A stretch of 64,000 bases of DNA. It comes from Enterococcus montenegrensis (GTDB taxonomy: Bacteria; Bacillota; Bacilli; Lactobacillales; Enterococcaceae). Shown here one piece after another: positions 17,877 through 27,742 of the stretch (position 1 is the stretch's first letter; each line of letters starts with the position of its first letter). The notes beneath the pieces were generated by a model that saw only the letters and a program-made list of their open reading frames with translations, ran no database searches and had not been told where the DNA came from. The stretch is from the NCBI RefSeq assembly GCF_029983095.1, contig NZ_CP120467.1:310001-374000 (forward strand). The letters run 5' to 3'. The position numbers and the translations under genes were made by a program.

Positions 17877-19664
17877 ATGAAGAAAAAAATCATGGGTATG
17901 GTATCATTGTTCAGTATTTTTGCATTAGCTGCCTGCGGTTCTGGCGGTTCAGACAACAGCAAAAATAATGACAGTGGTTCAGGTGACAAAGCAGCAAACA
18001 CATCTTTTGAAATGGCAACAAAAAATGATAAAAAGGCAATTGACGGCGGCACTTTAGAAGTAGCAGTCGTATCAGATACTGACTTTACTGGTATTTTTAG
18101 TCCTGCCTTTAGCCAAATCACATTGGATGACTACTTTAGTGAACCAGCACAAGAAACATTGATTTCTGTTGATAAAGATTTGAAAATCAAAGAAGACAAT
18201 CCAGCCTCAACAGTTAAAATGGATCCAGATAGTAAAACAGTTACCATGACGATTAAAGACGGCGTAAAATGGAGTGACGGCAAAGACGTTACAGCCGACG
18301 ACATGATCTTCCCGTATGAAGTAATCGGACACAAAGACTACGCAGGTGTACGTTACAGTGATGCCCTACAACAAATCGAAGGTATGGTAGAATACCATGA
18401 TGGCAAAGCAGACTCAATCAGTGGGATTGAAAAAGTTAACGACAAAGAAATCAAAATCAAATTCAAAAAATTCCTACCTTCAATTTTACAAGGTGGTAAT
18501 GACCCAATCTTAGGTTATGCTATGCCAAAACATGCTTTTGAAGGCATTGCGATTAAAGATATGGAAGGTTCTGATCCAGTTCGTAAAAATCCTGTTACAA
18601 TGGGACCTTATAAAATTAACAAAATCGTTGCCGGACAATCTGTTGAGTTTGTTCCAAACGAACATTACTATGGTGAAAAACCAAAATTAGATAAAGTTGT
18701 CATGACAAAAGTTGGTACAGCTGCAGCAGCTGAAGCTATGAAGTCTAAAAAATATGACATGTTCTATGAAATGCCAACAAACACGTATGATTCATGGAAA
18801 GACAACAAAGGTTACCAAATGTTAGGTCAATTAGACAATGCCTATGACTACATCGGCTTCAAGATGGGTAAATGGGATGCTGATAAAGGTAAAGTTGTAA
18901 TGGATCAAAATGCTAAAATGGCAGATAAAAACTTACGTCAAGCAATGGGTTATGCCCTAGATAATAAAATTATCGGCGACCGTTTCTTTGCTGGTTTAAG
19001 AACGCCTGCTAACTCATTAATCGTGCCTCCATTTGGCGAATTATATGACAAAGATCTTAAAGGCTACACACAAGATGTAGATAAAGCGAAAAAACTATTA
19101 GACGATGCTGGCTTTAAAGATACTGATGGCGATGGTTTACGTGAAGACAAAGACGGTAAGAAATTAACAATCAACTTTGCTTTCCGTGACAACTCTGGTG
19201 TAGCAAAATCAATTGCAGATTACTATATCCAATCATGGAAAAAAATTGGTTTAGATGTTAAATTATCTGGCGGCCGTTTGATGGAGGTAAACAGCTTCTA
19301 CGACAAATTAGGTGCTGACGATCCTGAAATCGACGTTTACCAAGCTGGTTGGTCAACTGGTTTTGATCCAAATCCAAGTGGTTTGTACGGAACAGTTGCA
19401 CAATTTAACTTTACTCGTTTTGAATCTGAAGAAAATACGAAGTTGTTAGAAGAAATGTCTTCTGAAGATGCATTAGATTCTGCAAAACAAGTAGAAATGT
19501 ATAAAGAATGGCAAGAATATGCTTTTGATCAAGCATTTGCAATTCCAACAATGTATATGTACACACTACGTCCTGTAAGTGATCGTGTCGTAGATTTCTC
19601 TATTCAACGTCAATACGATGCTTATCCATGGGCTACAATCGGTGTAAGTTCTGAAGAACGTTAA
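17877..19664 (+). CDS. oppA: Oligopeptide-binding lipoprotein OppA
   Basis: Extracellular lipoprotein that captures peptides and hands them to OppBC. From ATG 17877 it has 595 residues: a signal peptide with lipobox LAAC (Cys20), a Ser/Asn/Gly-rich linker, then the family 5 solute-binding fold with SDGKDVTADDMIF and YTLRPVSDRV. I chose ATG 17877 because GGGAGG precedes it; an in-frame ATG at 17862 lies on the ribosome binding site itself. The binding protein is last in the operon, an order known for opp loci of lactic acid bacteria. Peptide specificity cannot be told from sequence. Confidence 0.93.
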   Translation: MKKKIMGMVSLFSIFALAACGSGGSDNSKNNDSGSGDKAANTSFEMATKNDKKAIDGGTLEVAVVSDTDFTGIFSPAFSQITLDDYFSEPAQETLISVDKDLKIKEDNPASTVKMDPDSKTVTMTIKDGVKWSDGKDVTADDMIFPYEVIGHKDYAGVRYSDALQQIEGMVEYHDGKADSISGIEKVNDKEIKIKFKKFLPSILQGGNDPILGYAMPKHAFEGIAIKDMEGSDPVRKNPVTMGPYKINKIVAGQSVEFVPNEHYYGEKPKLDKVVMTKVGTAAAAEAMKSKKYDMFYEMPTNTYDSWKDNKGYQMLGQLDNAYDYIGFKMGKWDADKGKVVMDQNAKMADKNLRQAMGYALDNKIIGDRFFAGLRTPANSLIVPPFGELYDKDLKGYTQDVDKAKKLLDDAGFKDTDGDGLREDKDGKKLTINFAFRDNSGVAKSIADYYIQSWKKIGLDVKLSGGRLMEVNSFYDKLGADDPEIDVYQAGWSTGFDPNPSGLYGTVAQFNFTRFESEENTKLLEEMSSEDALDSAKQVEMYKEWQEYAFDQAFAIPTMYMYTLRPVSDRVVDFSIQRQYDAYPWATIGVSSEER

Positions 19665-19675
19665 TAATTGATAAG

Positions 19676-19707
19676 AAATGACCACGAATTTTCGTGGTCA
19701 TTTTTTT
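19676..19707 (+). terminator. Terminator of the opp operon
   Basis: AAATGACCACG and CGTGGTCATTT (about 19676-19686 with 19693-19703) form a strong stem followed by a T-run. Confidence 0.9.
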
Positions 19708-19885
19708 ATGGGAAAAACGTCTGTTTAAAAAATAGCGCGTTTTTTATTTTTTGCAGGTGAAATAGTTAAAAGTTCGTTGTAAATCAACGGAGATATCGTG
19801 AATAACATTTCCTAATCGCTAGAAAATCAGTATAATAGGAAGGTGAGTATTGAAACAAAATCCAACCTAAAAAGGACTGTCAATA

Positions 19886-20575
19886 ATGGATAATCAATTA
19901 CAAACTATGTTAAAAGAAAAATTTGGGATTGTTTTTAAAAACGTATCGTTATTAGAACAAGCATTTACCCATTCATCTTATGTCAATGAGCATCGCAATT
20001 TGAATTTAGCCGACAACGAACGTCTGGAATTTCTCGGGGATGCCGTTTTGGAATTATTGGTTTCTCGTTACTTGTATCGCCAATATCCCGATTTACCTGA
20101 AGGAAAGCTAACGAAAATGCGGGCGTCTATTGTGCGGGAGGAAAGTTTAGCTGCTTTTGCTAAAGAATGTGATTTTGACAAAGCAATAAAGTTAGGTAAA
20201 GGGGAAGAAAACTCTGGTGGCAGAACTCGTCCTTCACTTTTATGTGATCTTTTTGAAGCTTTCTTAGGAGCGTTATATTTGGATCAAGATTTAGAAACAG
20301 TTAAAGCTTTTATTCAAAAAGTGATTTTCCCTAAAGTTGCTGCGGGTGCTTTTTCACATGAGATGGATTACAAAACACGTCTGCAAGAAGTCTTGCAAAA
20401 AGGTGGCGACGTGCAGATTGATTATCGCCTGGTCAAAGAAGAAGGTCCGGCTCATGAACGGATTTTTTGGACAGAAGTGTATTGCGATGATCGTTTGATT
20501 GGTAAAGGCCAAGGAAAATCAAAAAAATTAGCCGAGCAAGCGGCGGCCAATAACGCCTTAGAAAAACTTGCATAG
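19886..20575 (+). CDS. rnc: Ribonuclease III
   Basis: RNase III cuts double-stranded RNA in rRNA precursors and mRNA. The 229-residue protein has the signature [14 protein letters not shown] (about 44-57, catalytic Glu48 and Asp52), the second metal site [13 protein letters not shown] (Asp121, Glu124) and a C-terminal double-stranded RNA binding domain from about 157. ATG 19886 follows AAAAGGACTG. A TATAAT at about 19832 may be the -10 of its promoter. It heads the rnc-smc-HAD-ftsY run, a conserved order in Firmicutes. Confidence 0.96.
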   Translation: MDNQLQTMLKEKFGIVFKNVSLLEQAFTHSSYVNEHRNLNLADNERLEFLGDAVLELLVSRYLYRQYPDLPEGKLTKMRASIVREESLAAFAKECDFDKAIKLGKGEENSGGRTRPSLLCDLFEAFLGALYLDQDLETVKAFIQKVIFPKVAAGAFSHEMDYKTRLQEVLQKGGDVQIDYRLVKEEGPAHERIFWTEVYCDDRLIGKGQGKSKKLAEQAAANNALEKLA

Positions 20576-20604
20576 TAGAGATCAGAAGGGAGCCCGGAGC
20601 TTTC

Positions 20605-23600
20605 GTGTATTTAAAGAAAATTGAAATCGCAGGCTTCAAGTCTTTTGCAGATCGAACTGTAATCGACTTTGAAAATGGCGTAACGGCTGTTGTAGGGCCA
20701 AACGGTAGTGGTAAAAGTAATATCACCGAAGCAATTCGCTGGGTTTTAGGCGAGCAATCAGCCAAAAGTTTGCGCGGTGGCAAAATGCCCGATATTATTT
20801 TTGCCGGTTCTGATTCCCGCAAGCCATTAAATATCGCAGAAGTCACAGTGGTACTGGATAATAGTGATCATTACCTGCCACTTGACTATAGTGAAATCAG
20901 TGTGACACGCCGCTTACGACGCAGTGGTGAAAGTGATTTTTATATTAACAAGCAAATCTGTCGCTTAAAAGATATACAAGATTTGTTTATGGACTCAGGC
21001 CTTGGCAAAGAGTCCTTTTCTATCATTTCTCAAGGTAAAGTTGAGGCGATTTTTGCCAGTAAACCAGAAGATCGCCGCGGGATTTTTGAAGAAGCCGCGG
21101 GAGTTTTAAAGTATAAACAACGGAAGAAAAAAGCAGAGCAAAAATTATTTGAAACAGAAGACAACTTAAGCCGTGTCCAAGACATCGTCTATGAGTTAGA
21201 AGATCAACTGACTCCCCTCAAAGAACAAAGTCGCACTGCAAAAGAATTCTTGCGGCTGAAAGAAGAATTAAAGCGCATTGACGTGGCCCATACAGTCACA
21301 GAGATCAAAACAACGAAAGCTACTTGGGACAAAGCAGAAGAAAGTTTACAACAGTTAAATCAAGACCTAAAAGCTATAACGAATAAACTGACAACAGCAG
21401 AAAATCAATTGCAAAATAAGCGCCAAAAGCGACAAGAATTGGATCAGTGGTTAGAAAATGCCAATCAACAATTACTTTTTCTAACTGAAAGCTTAAAACA
21501 AGCAGAAGGTCAGCAAGAAGTCTTGTTGGAGCGCTCGAAACATACGCAACGTAGTTTTTCTGAATACGAAGAAAATTTAGCAGAGAATAAAGAAAAAATT
21601 GAACAGCTAGAAAATGCGAAACAAGAAATTATTCATGAACTTTCAGCTAAAAATGGGGCAGTACAAAACTTAGAAACAAGCGTTGCAGCATTAAAAGACG
21701 AATTAACGCGGCTACAAAAATCCACCAAAGAGCTCTTAGAAGAATTGCGGGGGCAATATGTGGAAAAAATGCAGGAGCACGCAAATATTGGAAATGATTT
21801 AAAATATTTAGAACGTCAATATTTACAAGAAAATGCTAAAAACCAGAAAACAATGACCAAACAAGGGGAGTTGCATAACCAAATCGCCACGCTCTCTGTG
21901 CAAAAAACAACACTAGCAGAAAAATTAACAGCAGCTGAAGAAAATTTGGTAGAACAGCGTAAAAATTACATTTTGGTCCAACAGCAAGCCCAAAAGTTAC
22001 AACAAGAGTTTGAAATGGAACAAAAGAAAATGTATAGCTTGATGCAACAAGTGCAACAAGTAAGAGCAAAGCAAAAAAGTTTGCAAGATATTCAAGACAA
22101 TTACACTGGTTTTTATCAAGGGGTCAAAATTGTTTTACAAAACAAAGAGCAGCTGACAGGAATTGTAGGCGCTGTGGCAGAGCTTATTCAAGTGCCAACT
22201 GAATACACCTTAGCAATTGAAACAGCTCTAGGAGGAGCCGCGCAACACGTTGTCGTGGAAAATGAAGGCGATGCAAGACAGGCGATCACGTTTTTAAAAG
22301 AACGTCGCGCTGGCCGTGCAACTTTCTTGCCTTTGACGACAATTAAAGGTCGCCATTTAAGTGAAGCGGTCATTAATATGGCAAGTAAAAATAAGGGCTT
22401 TTTAGGCGTAGCCAGTGAATTAGTTAAAGTTGCAGAAAAATTGCAGCCGATTTGTGACAACTTATTAGGCAGCACCTTAATTGCCCAAGAATTAAAGAGT
22501 GCCAATGAAATTGCCCGCGATGTGCAATTTCGTTACCGTGTTGTTTCATTAGAAGGCGATGTTATGAACGCTGGTGGCTCCATGACCGGGGGGGCGACTA
22601 AAAGAGGCAATCAAGGGAGTCTTTTTAGTCAAACCAATGAATTGCAAAACTTAACAACGGAACTTCAGACACTGGATACGCGCTTACTAGCAACTGAAAA
22701 ACAAGTTCAGCGCATCGAAGAACGGGTAAAAGAAAAGACAGCTCAATTGGAGCAACTACGCAATAGTGGCGAAAGCGCCCGCTTAACAGAGCAAGAATTA
22801 ACCAATCAAGTCAAAAATGTGACCCAAGAATTACAGCGCTTGGAAAAAGAGCAAAAAGTATTCGCTTATGAAAATCGAGAAGTGCAGCAATTTTTAACCG
22901 AATATGAAGAACAAAAAGCAGAGTTAACCGCAAAACAAGCACAAGTCGACCGCAAACGAGAAAGCATCAACAAAGAGATTCAACAATTGACCCAACAAGA
23001 AGATGTGATTGAAGAGAAAAGACAAGTGGCTAGTGCTGCTTTAGCAACAAAACAAGCAGAATTAGCAGTAGCGGTTGAAAAAGTCAGCAATTTAAAACAA
23101 ACGCTTGAAAGAAATGACGCCGCGTTACAAGAAGCAAATAGGCGCCATGAAAGTTTAACTAATCAAATGGCTGCTTTAAACTCCAACTCAAGTGATCATG
23201 AACTGTCTGAAGAAGCCCTGCAAAAAAAAGTTGCAGATCTTCGGCAGAAAAAAGCCGATTTAGAGGGAGAATTGGCAGCAAACCGACAAGAGCGCAGTGT
23301 GTTGCAACAAGTTATTACCGCTGCAGATGAAGAAATGACGCAGTTGAATTTGGAACAAAAAACATTTTTATCGCAAAAAACCAAAGAAGAAGTAGCCAAA
23401 AACCGCGCTGATATTCACTTGGACAATCTTTTGGCTTATCTGCAAGAAGAGTATAGTATCACCTTTGAATTAGCTGTTAGAGAATATGACATAGTTTCAG
23501 ATAGCCAACAAGCTAAAAATGAGATTCAACGCTACAAACGTGAAATTGAACGTTTAGGGCCAGTCAATCTAAACGCCATTGAGCAATATGAGCAGGTGCT

Positions 23601-24183
23601 AGAACGCTATACCTTCCTAACAAGTCAACGAGATGACTTGCTAGCAGCCAAAGATCAATTATTTAAAACAATGGATGAAATGGACGAAGAAGTGAAAGTT
23701 CGTTTTGGTGAAATTTTTGAAGCAATTCGTTTGCGCTTTAAAGAAGTCTTTCCACAAATGTTTGGTGGTGGTCGTGCAGAGTTGACGCTAACAGATCCGA
23801 CAGATTTATTAAATACAGGGATTGAAATTGAAGCCCAACCACCTGGTAAAAAATTGCAAAACTTAAGTTTACTTTCTGGTGGCGAACGTGCGTTAACGGC
23901 CATTGCATTGCTGTTTTCAATTATTCAAGTACGTCCGGTACCGTTTTGTGTGTTAGATGAAGTAGAGGCTGCTTTAGATGAAGCTAACGTTACCCGCTTT
24001 GGGCACTATTTAAGTCGTTTCCAAGATGATACGCAATTTATCGTAGTGACCCACCGCAAAGGAACGATGGAAGCCGCTGACGTGCTCTATGGGGTGACCA
24101 TGCAAGAATCTGGCGTTTCTAAAATTGTTTCTGTCCGTTTAGAAGACGTCGCTGAAGGCGGTAAGATTAAAACAGAAGTGTAA
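20605..24183 (+). CDS. smc: Chromosome segregation protein SMC
   Basis: SMC is the ring-forming ATPase of the bacterial condensin, working with ScpA and ScpB to compact and segregate chromosomes. The 1192 residues are full length: Walker [10 protein letters not shown] (31-39), a long coiled coil, the hinge at about 510-680 with [16 protein letters not shown], a second coiled coil, the signature [10 protein letters not shown] (about 1092-1101) and Walker [16 protein letters not shown]. Start GTG 20605 fits the family start [14 protein letters not shown]; its ribosome binding site (GGGAGCCCGGAG) is ordinary. It lies 29 bases after rnc. Confidence 0.97.
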   Translation: MYLKKIEIAGFKSFADRTVIDFENGVTAVVGPNGSGKSNITEAIRWVLGEQSAKSLRGGKMPDIIFAGSDSRKPLNIAEVTVVLDNSDHYLPLDYSEISVTRRLRRSGESDFYINKQICRLKDIQDLFMDSGLGKESFSIISQGKVEAIFASKPEDRRGIFEEAAGVLKYKQRKKKAEQKLFETEDNLSRVQDIVYELEDQLTPLKEQSRTAKEFLRLKEELKRIDVAHTVTEIKTTKATWDKAEESLQQLNQDLKAITNKLTTAENQLQNKRQKRQELDQWLENANQQLLFLTESLKQAEGQQEVLLERSKHTQRSFSEYEENLAENKEKIEQLENAKQEIIHELSAKNGAVQNLETSVAALKDELTRLQKSTKELLEELRGQYVEKMQEHANIGNDLKYLERQYLQENAKNQKTMTKQGELHNQIATLSVQKTTLAEKLTAAEENLVEQRKNYILVQQQAQKLQQEFEMEQKKMYSLMQQVQQVRAKQKSLQDIQDNYTGFYQGVKIVLQNKEQLTGIVGAVAELIQVPTEYTLAIETALGGAAQHVVVENEGDARQAITFLKERRAGRATFLPLTTIKGRHLSEAVINMASKNKGFLGVASELVKVAEKLQPICDNLLGSTLIAQELKSANEIARDVQFRYRVVSLEGDVMNAGGSMTGGATKRGNQGSLFSQTNELQNLTTELQTLDTRLLATEKQVQRIEERVKEKTAQLEQLRNSGESARLTEQELTNQVKNVTQELQRLEKEQKVFAYENREVQQFLTEYEEQKAELTAKQAQVDRKRESINKEIQQLTQQEDVIEEKRQVASAALATKQAELAVAVEKVSNLKQTLERNDAALQEANRRHESLTNQMAALNSNSSDHELSEEALQKKVADLRQKKADLEGELAANRQERSVLQQVITAADEEMTQLNLEQKTFLSQKTKEEVAKNRADIHLDNLLAYLQEEYSITFELAVREYDIVSDSQQAKNEIQRYKREIERLGPVNLNAIEQYEQVLERYTFLTSQRDDLLAAKDQLFKTMDEMDEEVKVRFGEIFEAIRLRFKEVFPQMFGGGRAELTLTDPTDLLNTGIEIEAQPPGKKLQNLSLLSGGERALTAIALLFSIIQVRPVPFCVLDEVEAALDEANVTRFGHYLSRFQDDTQFIVVTHRKGTMEAADVLYGVTMQESGVSKIVSVRLEDVAEGGKIKTEV

Positions 24184-24233
24184 GAAAAACTTTCTGAACA
24201 ATGACAAAAGCTTTTAGAAAGGAGTTTATTTGA

Positions 24234-25043
24234 TTGATTAAGATGATCGCTATTGATCTTGATGGTACGTTACTAGATCAAGAAAAGAAAATTAGTCAAC
24301 GTAATAAAGAAGCTTTGGCAAAGGCTAAAGCACAAGGGGTAAAAATTGTTTTATGTACAGGACGACCTTTACGGGCAATCAGACCTTATTTGGAGGAATT
24401 GGAGTTAAAAGAGGCTGGAGATTACAGTATCACGTTTAACGGTGGGCTCGTGCAAAAAAACGATACTGGTGAAGTAATGGCGAAATCTGTTTTAAGCTAT
24501 GATAATGTACAAGAATTGGTAAAATTAGCGCATGATTTGGCGTTACCATTAGATATTGTTTCCGATGAAGTCGTTTATATTCTGCCTACAGCTCCAAATC
24601 ACCAATCTATTTATTCCAAGTTAAATCCATTATTACACTTCCAACCCTTTTCACAAGCAGAATTAACGGAAGAATTGTTATACAACAAAGCAGTGGTTGC
24701 TTTTGAACAAGAATACTTGGATCAACAGTTGGCAAAAATCCCAGCTGAGTTCAAAGAACGTTATGAAATTATCAAAACACGCGATGTTTTACTGGAATTC
24801 ATGCCAAAAGGTGTAACCAAAGCGTATGGCTGTAAATTGTTAGCAGAGCATCTTGGCATTACAGCTGCGGAAGTCATGGCGATTGGTGATGAAGAAAATG
24901 ATCTACCGATGATTGAATACGCGGGAATGGGCGTGGCAATGGATAATGCGGTAGCGATGGTCAAAGAAGCTGCGGACGTTATCACTGCTAGTAATGTCGC
25001 AGACGGCGTAGCACAAGTAGTCGAAAAATACGTGTTACAATAA
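24234..25043 (+). CDS. Cof-type HAD hydrolase (sugar phosphatase family)
   Basis: A haloacid dehalogenase-superfamily phosphatase of the Cof/YidA class, which typically removes phosphate from sugar phosphates or other small molecules. The 269-residue protein has motif I DLDGTLLD (Asp8, Asp10), a C2-type cap domain, and motif IV GDEENDLPMI. The start is TTG 24234 behind AAGGAG; an ATG three codons later is possible. It sits between smc and ftsY, as in other enterococci and streptococci, without a known functional link. The true substrate is unknown. Confidence 0.88.
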   Translation: MIKMIAIDLDGTLLDQEKKISQRNKEALAKAKAQGVKIVLCTGRPLRAIRPYLEELELKEAGDYSITFNGGLVQKNDTGEVMAKSVLSYDNVQELVKLAHDLALPLDIVSDEVVYILPTAPNHQSIYSKLNPLLHFQPFSQAELTEELLYNKAVVAFEQEYLDQQLAKIPAEFKERYEIIKTRDVLLEFMPKGVTKAYGCKLLAEHLGITAAEVMAIGDEENDLPMIEYAGMGVAMDNAVAMVKEAADVITASNVADGVAQVVEKYVLQ

Positions 25044-25075
25044 ATGAAAGCAAAATTACGATAAGGAGGTTCAAT

Positions 25076-26515
25076 ATGGGCTTTTTCGATAAGATTAAAA
25101 AGGCTTTAATGGGGGAAGCTGAACCAAAAACTCCCGAAGAAACACAAGTGCCACCCGTAGAAACAAAGGAAAATCTGTCTGATGACAGACCGCAATCAAA
25201 CCCGGATACGCCAGCTGAAAGTGCAGAAAGTATAGAAGGCACAGAAAGTACAGAAAATGCTGCGGATATACCGGCTGCTGCTGAAAAAGTAGCCCAAATA
25301 CCTGCTACTACACAAGTTGAAATCCCAGCAGAAATCTCAGAAGAACAAAATATTACCGATTCCAAGGTCGAAAAGAAAGAAGATCCTGCAGAAGATAGTG
25401 CTGCTTTTGTTGTCACTGAACCAGCTGAGACTGTAAAAAAATCAACGGTTGAAGCAAATGCCAATCAGTCAGAAACTGTTGATTTCACACCACCTGTCAG
25501 TGAAGCTGCTACTTTTGTTTCCAAAGAAGAACAAGTAGAAGAAATTAAAGAACAAAAAGAGCCAATTGCTTCAGAAAATGTACAGGAAAAATATGACAAA
25601 GGGTTAAAAAAATCACGAAAAACTTTTGGGCAACGCTTAAATGAATTGTTTGCCAACTTCCGTAGTGTAGATGAAGCGTTTTTTGAAGAAGTAGAAGAAA
25701 CCTTGATTGGTGCGGATGTTGGTTTTGAAGCAGCAATGAAAATTGCCGACGACTTACGCCAAGAAGTAAAATTACAGAACGTGAAAAAGCCAGCTGAAGT
25801 ACAAAATGTTATGATTGAAAAATTGGTTGATTTGTATGATGAAGCCGGTAGCGATGAGGTCAATACGTTAAATATTCAACCTAATGGTTTAACAGTTATG
25901 CTTTTTGTTGGGGTAAATGGTGTCGGTAAAACGACAAGCATTGGTAAATTGGCTTATGAGTATAAACAAGCCGGAAAAAAAGTACTCTTAGCTGCAGCGG
26001 ATACATTTCGTGCGGGTGCGATTGACCAATTAGTGGTTTGGGGTCAGCGCGCTGGTGTAGAAGTGGTTCGTGGCAATGCCGGGGGGGATCCGGCTGCGGT
26101 AGTTTATGATGCCATGGAAAAAGCGAAGGCACAAAATGCGGATATTTTATTAGTTGATACCGCGGGACGATTGCAAAATAAAGTCAACTTAATGAATGAA
26201 TTGGAAAAAATTAAGCGTGTTATCAAGCGGGAAGCACCTGATGCTCCTCATGAAGTCCTATTGGTTTTAGATGCCACCACTGGACAAAATGCGATGGTTC
26301 AAGCTAAGCAATTTAAGGAAACGACGGATGTGACGGGGCTGATTTTAACAAAATTAGACGGAACTGCTAAAGGTGGGATTGTTTTAGCCATTCGAAATGA
26401 ATTGCATCTACCGGTTAAATTAGTTGGCTTAGGAGAAGGTATCGATGACTTGGAACCTTTTGATCCTAATGAATTTATTGTCGGCTTGTTTAAAGGCTTA
26501 ATAAAGGATGTATAA
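25076..26515 (+). CDS. ftsY: Signal recognition particle receptor FtsY
   Basis: FtsY is the membrane-associated GTPase that receives the signal recognition particle with ribosomes making membrane proteins. The 479 residues have a long acidic, low-complexity A domain (to about 175, rich in Glu, Ala, Thr and Pro), then the NG domain with G1 GVNGVGKTTS (about 279-288), DTAGR (about 361) and TKLDG (about 424). AAGGAGG precedes ATG 25076. The acidic N-terminal extension is variable in this family and normal for enterococci. It ends the rnc-smc-HAD-ftsY run. Confidence 0.96.
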   Translation: MGFFDKIKKALMGEAEPKTPEETQVPPVETKENLSDDRPQSNPDTPAESAESIEGTESTENAADIPAAAEKVAQIPATTQVEIPAEISEEQNITDSKVEKKEDPAEDSAAFVVTEPAETVKKSTVEANANQSETVDFTPPVSEAATFVSKEEQVEEIKEQKEPIASENVQEKYDKGLKKSRKTFGQRLNELFANFRSVDEAFFEEVEETLIGADVGFEAAMKIADDLRQEVKLQNVKKPAEVQNVMIEKLVDLYDEAGSDEVNTLNIQPNGLTVMLFVGVNGVGKTTSIGKLAYEYKQAGKKVLLAAADTFRAGAIDQLVVWGQRAGVEVVRGNAGGDPAAVVYDAMEKAKAQNADILLVDTAGRLQNKVNLMNELEKIKRVIKREAPDAPHEVLLVLDATTGQNAMVQAKQFKETTDVTGLILTKLDGTAKGGIVLAIRNELHLPVKLVGLGEGIDDLEPFDPNEFIVGLFKGLIKDV

Positions 26516-26561
26516 AAAAAGCCTGATGACTAGCATCTTTTAAAAGGTATTTTAAAACAGC

Positions 26562-26602
26562 AAGGTGAAGTTTTACTCGCTATCTGGGTGAAATTTCACC
26601 TT
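26562..26602 (+). terminator. Hairpin after ftsY (probable terminator)
   Basis: A 12-bp stem (26562-26573 with 26591-26602, one G-U pair) followed by a weak T-rich tail (TGTCTTT). It lies between ftsY and the CPBP gene. Confidence 0.55.
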
Positions 26603-26638
26603 TGTCTTTAACTTTGAATAAAAACCTGGAGGAATGGT

Positions 26639-27295
26639 ATGACACAAACAAGTTTATTAAAACGTTTAATCTTTTATTGTGGTTTTATTCTATTACAAAA
26701 TCTTGTTTCAACGGTGGTCTTTTTGCCGAAAATTAGCGATGTGTTGCTCGCTTTAATTAGTGTGTTAGTCGCTGGCGGGTTTATTTATTTTTTAACAACG
26801 CGCTACCAAAAGCAGTTGCTGGTCTATAACCCCCGCGCAATTGGTCAAAAAAAAGTCGTAGGAAAATGGAAGTATGTGCTTTTAGGTGTCTTGGCGATGT
26901 TTGCTGCTAATATTGTGCTAGCAAATTTTTTGCCAGAAACAACGGAAAATCAAGCCGGGATCAATCAAAGCTTTTTGGTAAATCCCATCACCCTGACTGT
27001 CTATGGTGTGATTTTAGCCCCGATAATTGAAGAATTGCTGTTTCGCGGGATCTTTATGAATTACTTTTGGAATAAAGATACTGCCCGTGCAAAAGTTTTA
27101 GCCGTACTCACTTCGGCATTGTTATTTGGTCTAATGCATGAACCCCGCATTTCAATGGCATTACTTTTATATATGACTTTAGGAATTGTGTTGGCAAGTG
27201 TGTATCAAAAAACAGAAGATTTACGTTGCTCAATGCTAGTGCATATGCTCTATAACGGTTTAGGCTTTGTCGGTATGTTTTTAACATTGCAATAA
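26639..27295 (+). CDS. CPBP-family intramembrane glutamic endopeptidase
   Basis: Membrane protein of the CPBP (CAAX protease and bacteriocin-processing, Abi) family. Lactic acid bacterial members are linked to bacteriocin processing or self-immunity, but the substrate here is unknown. The 218 residues contain about six hydrophobic helices and the catalytic motifs: EELLFRG (about 131-137, Glu-Glu...Arg), a histidine in LMHEPR (about 166) and HMLYNG near the end. ATG 26639 follows GGAGGAATGGT. No bacteriocin gene lies close by. Its last codon and stop (CAATAA) are the first bases of a 124-bp tandem repeat array, so the repeat supplies the gene's 3' end. Confidence 0.85.
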   Translation: MTQTSLLKRLIFYCGFILLQNLVSTVVFLPKISDVLLALISVLVAGGFIYFLTTRYQKQLLVYNPRAIGQKKVVGKWKYVLLGVLAMFAANIVLANFLPETTENQAGINQSFLVNPITLTVYGVILAPIIEELLFRGIFMNYFWNKDTARAKVLAVLTSALLFGLMHEPRISMALLLYMTLGIVLASVYQKTEDLRCSMLVHMLYNGLGFVGMFLTLQ

Positions 27296-27659
27296 GAAAA
27301 GCTGAACAAACTTGCTCAGACTGCAAAAAATAAGGATGGAATTTTCGAAAATTGCTCTTTAAATTTTTGGGAATTTCAACTTATTTCTTGGCAGGCTAGT
27401 ATGTGAAGCTAGCCAATAAGAAAAGCTGAACAAACTTGTCCAGACTGCAAAAAATAAGGCTGGGATTTTCGAAAATTGCTTCTTAAATTTTTGAAAATTT
27501 CAACTTATTTCTTGGCAGGCTAGTATGTGAAGCCAGCCAATAAGAAAAGCTGAACAAACTTGTCCAGACTGCAAAAAATAAGGATGGGATTTTTGAAAAT
27601 TGCTCTTTAAATTTTTGAAAATTTCAACTTAAAGCCAAAGAAAGCTAGTATGAAAAGCT
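27290..27659. repeat. Three tandem copies of a 124-bp repeat
   Basis: Unit 1 is 27290-27413 and unit 2 is 27414-27537, both 124 bases and about 93% identical. Unit 3 starts at 27538, matches for about 93 bases and then diverges, keeping a CTAGTATG...AAGC remnant up to about 27659. Each starts CAATAAGAAAAGCTGAAC. Each full unit holds a GGCTAG/CTAGCC hairpin, and CTTATT before it pairs with AATAAG at the start of the next unit, so a longer imperfect hairpin spans each junction. No coding frame with a ribosome binding site runs through it. There are no spacers, so it is not a CRISPR array. Confidence 0.9.
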
Positions 27660-27682
27660 GGGTAGGGATACTCCTACTAGTA

Positions 27683-27731
27683 AAAAAGATCGGAAAATGC
27701 AGCGTGAGATGCGACATTTTCCGGTCTTTTT
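27683..27731. terminator. Bidirectional terminator between the repeat array and the histidine kinase gene
   Basis: 17-base arms (27683-27699 with 27715-27731, one G-U pair) with A- and T-runs at the outer ends. It serves the minus-strand kinase gene and anything read from the CPBP side. Confidence 0.88.
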
Positions 27732-27742
27732 GCAGTTTAAAA

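Noticed and set aside
24988-25863. Minus-strand frames opposite the ftsY N-terminal part
   Set aside because: They mirror the repetitive acidic Glu/Ala/Thr codons of ftsY; typical shadow frames.
27108-27326. Minus-strand frame running into the first repeat unit
   Set aside because: It overlaps the CPBP gene on the opposite strand, has no ribosome binding site, and its composition follows the other strand's codons.
27290-27659. CRISPR array
   Set aside because: Repeats are 124 bases, directly adjacent and without variable spacers; no cas gene is near.
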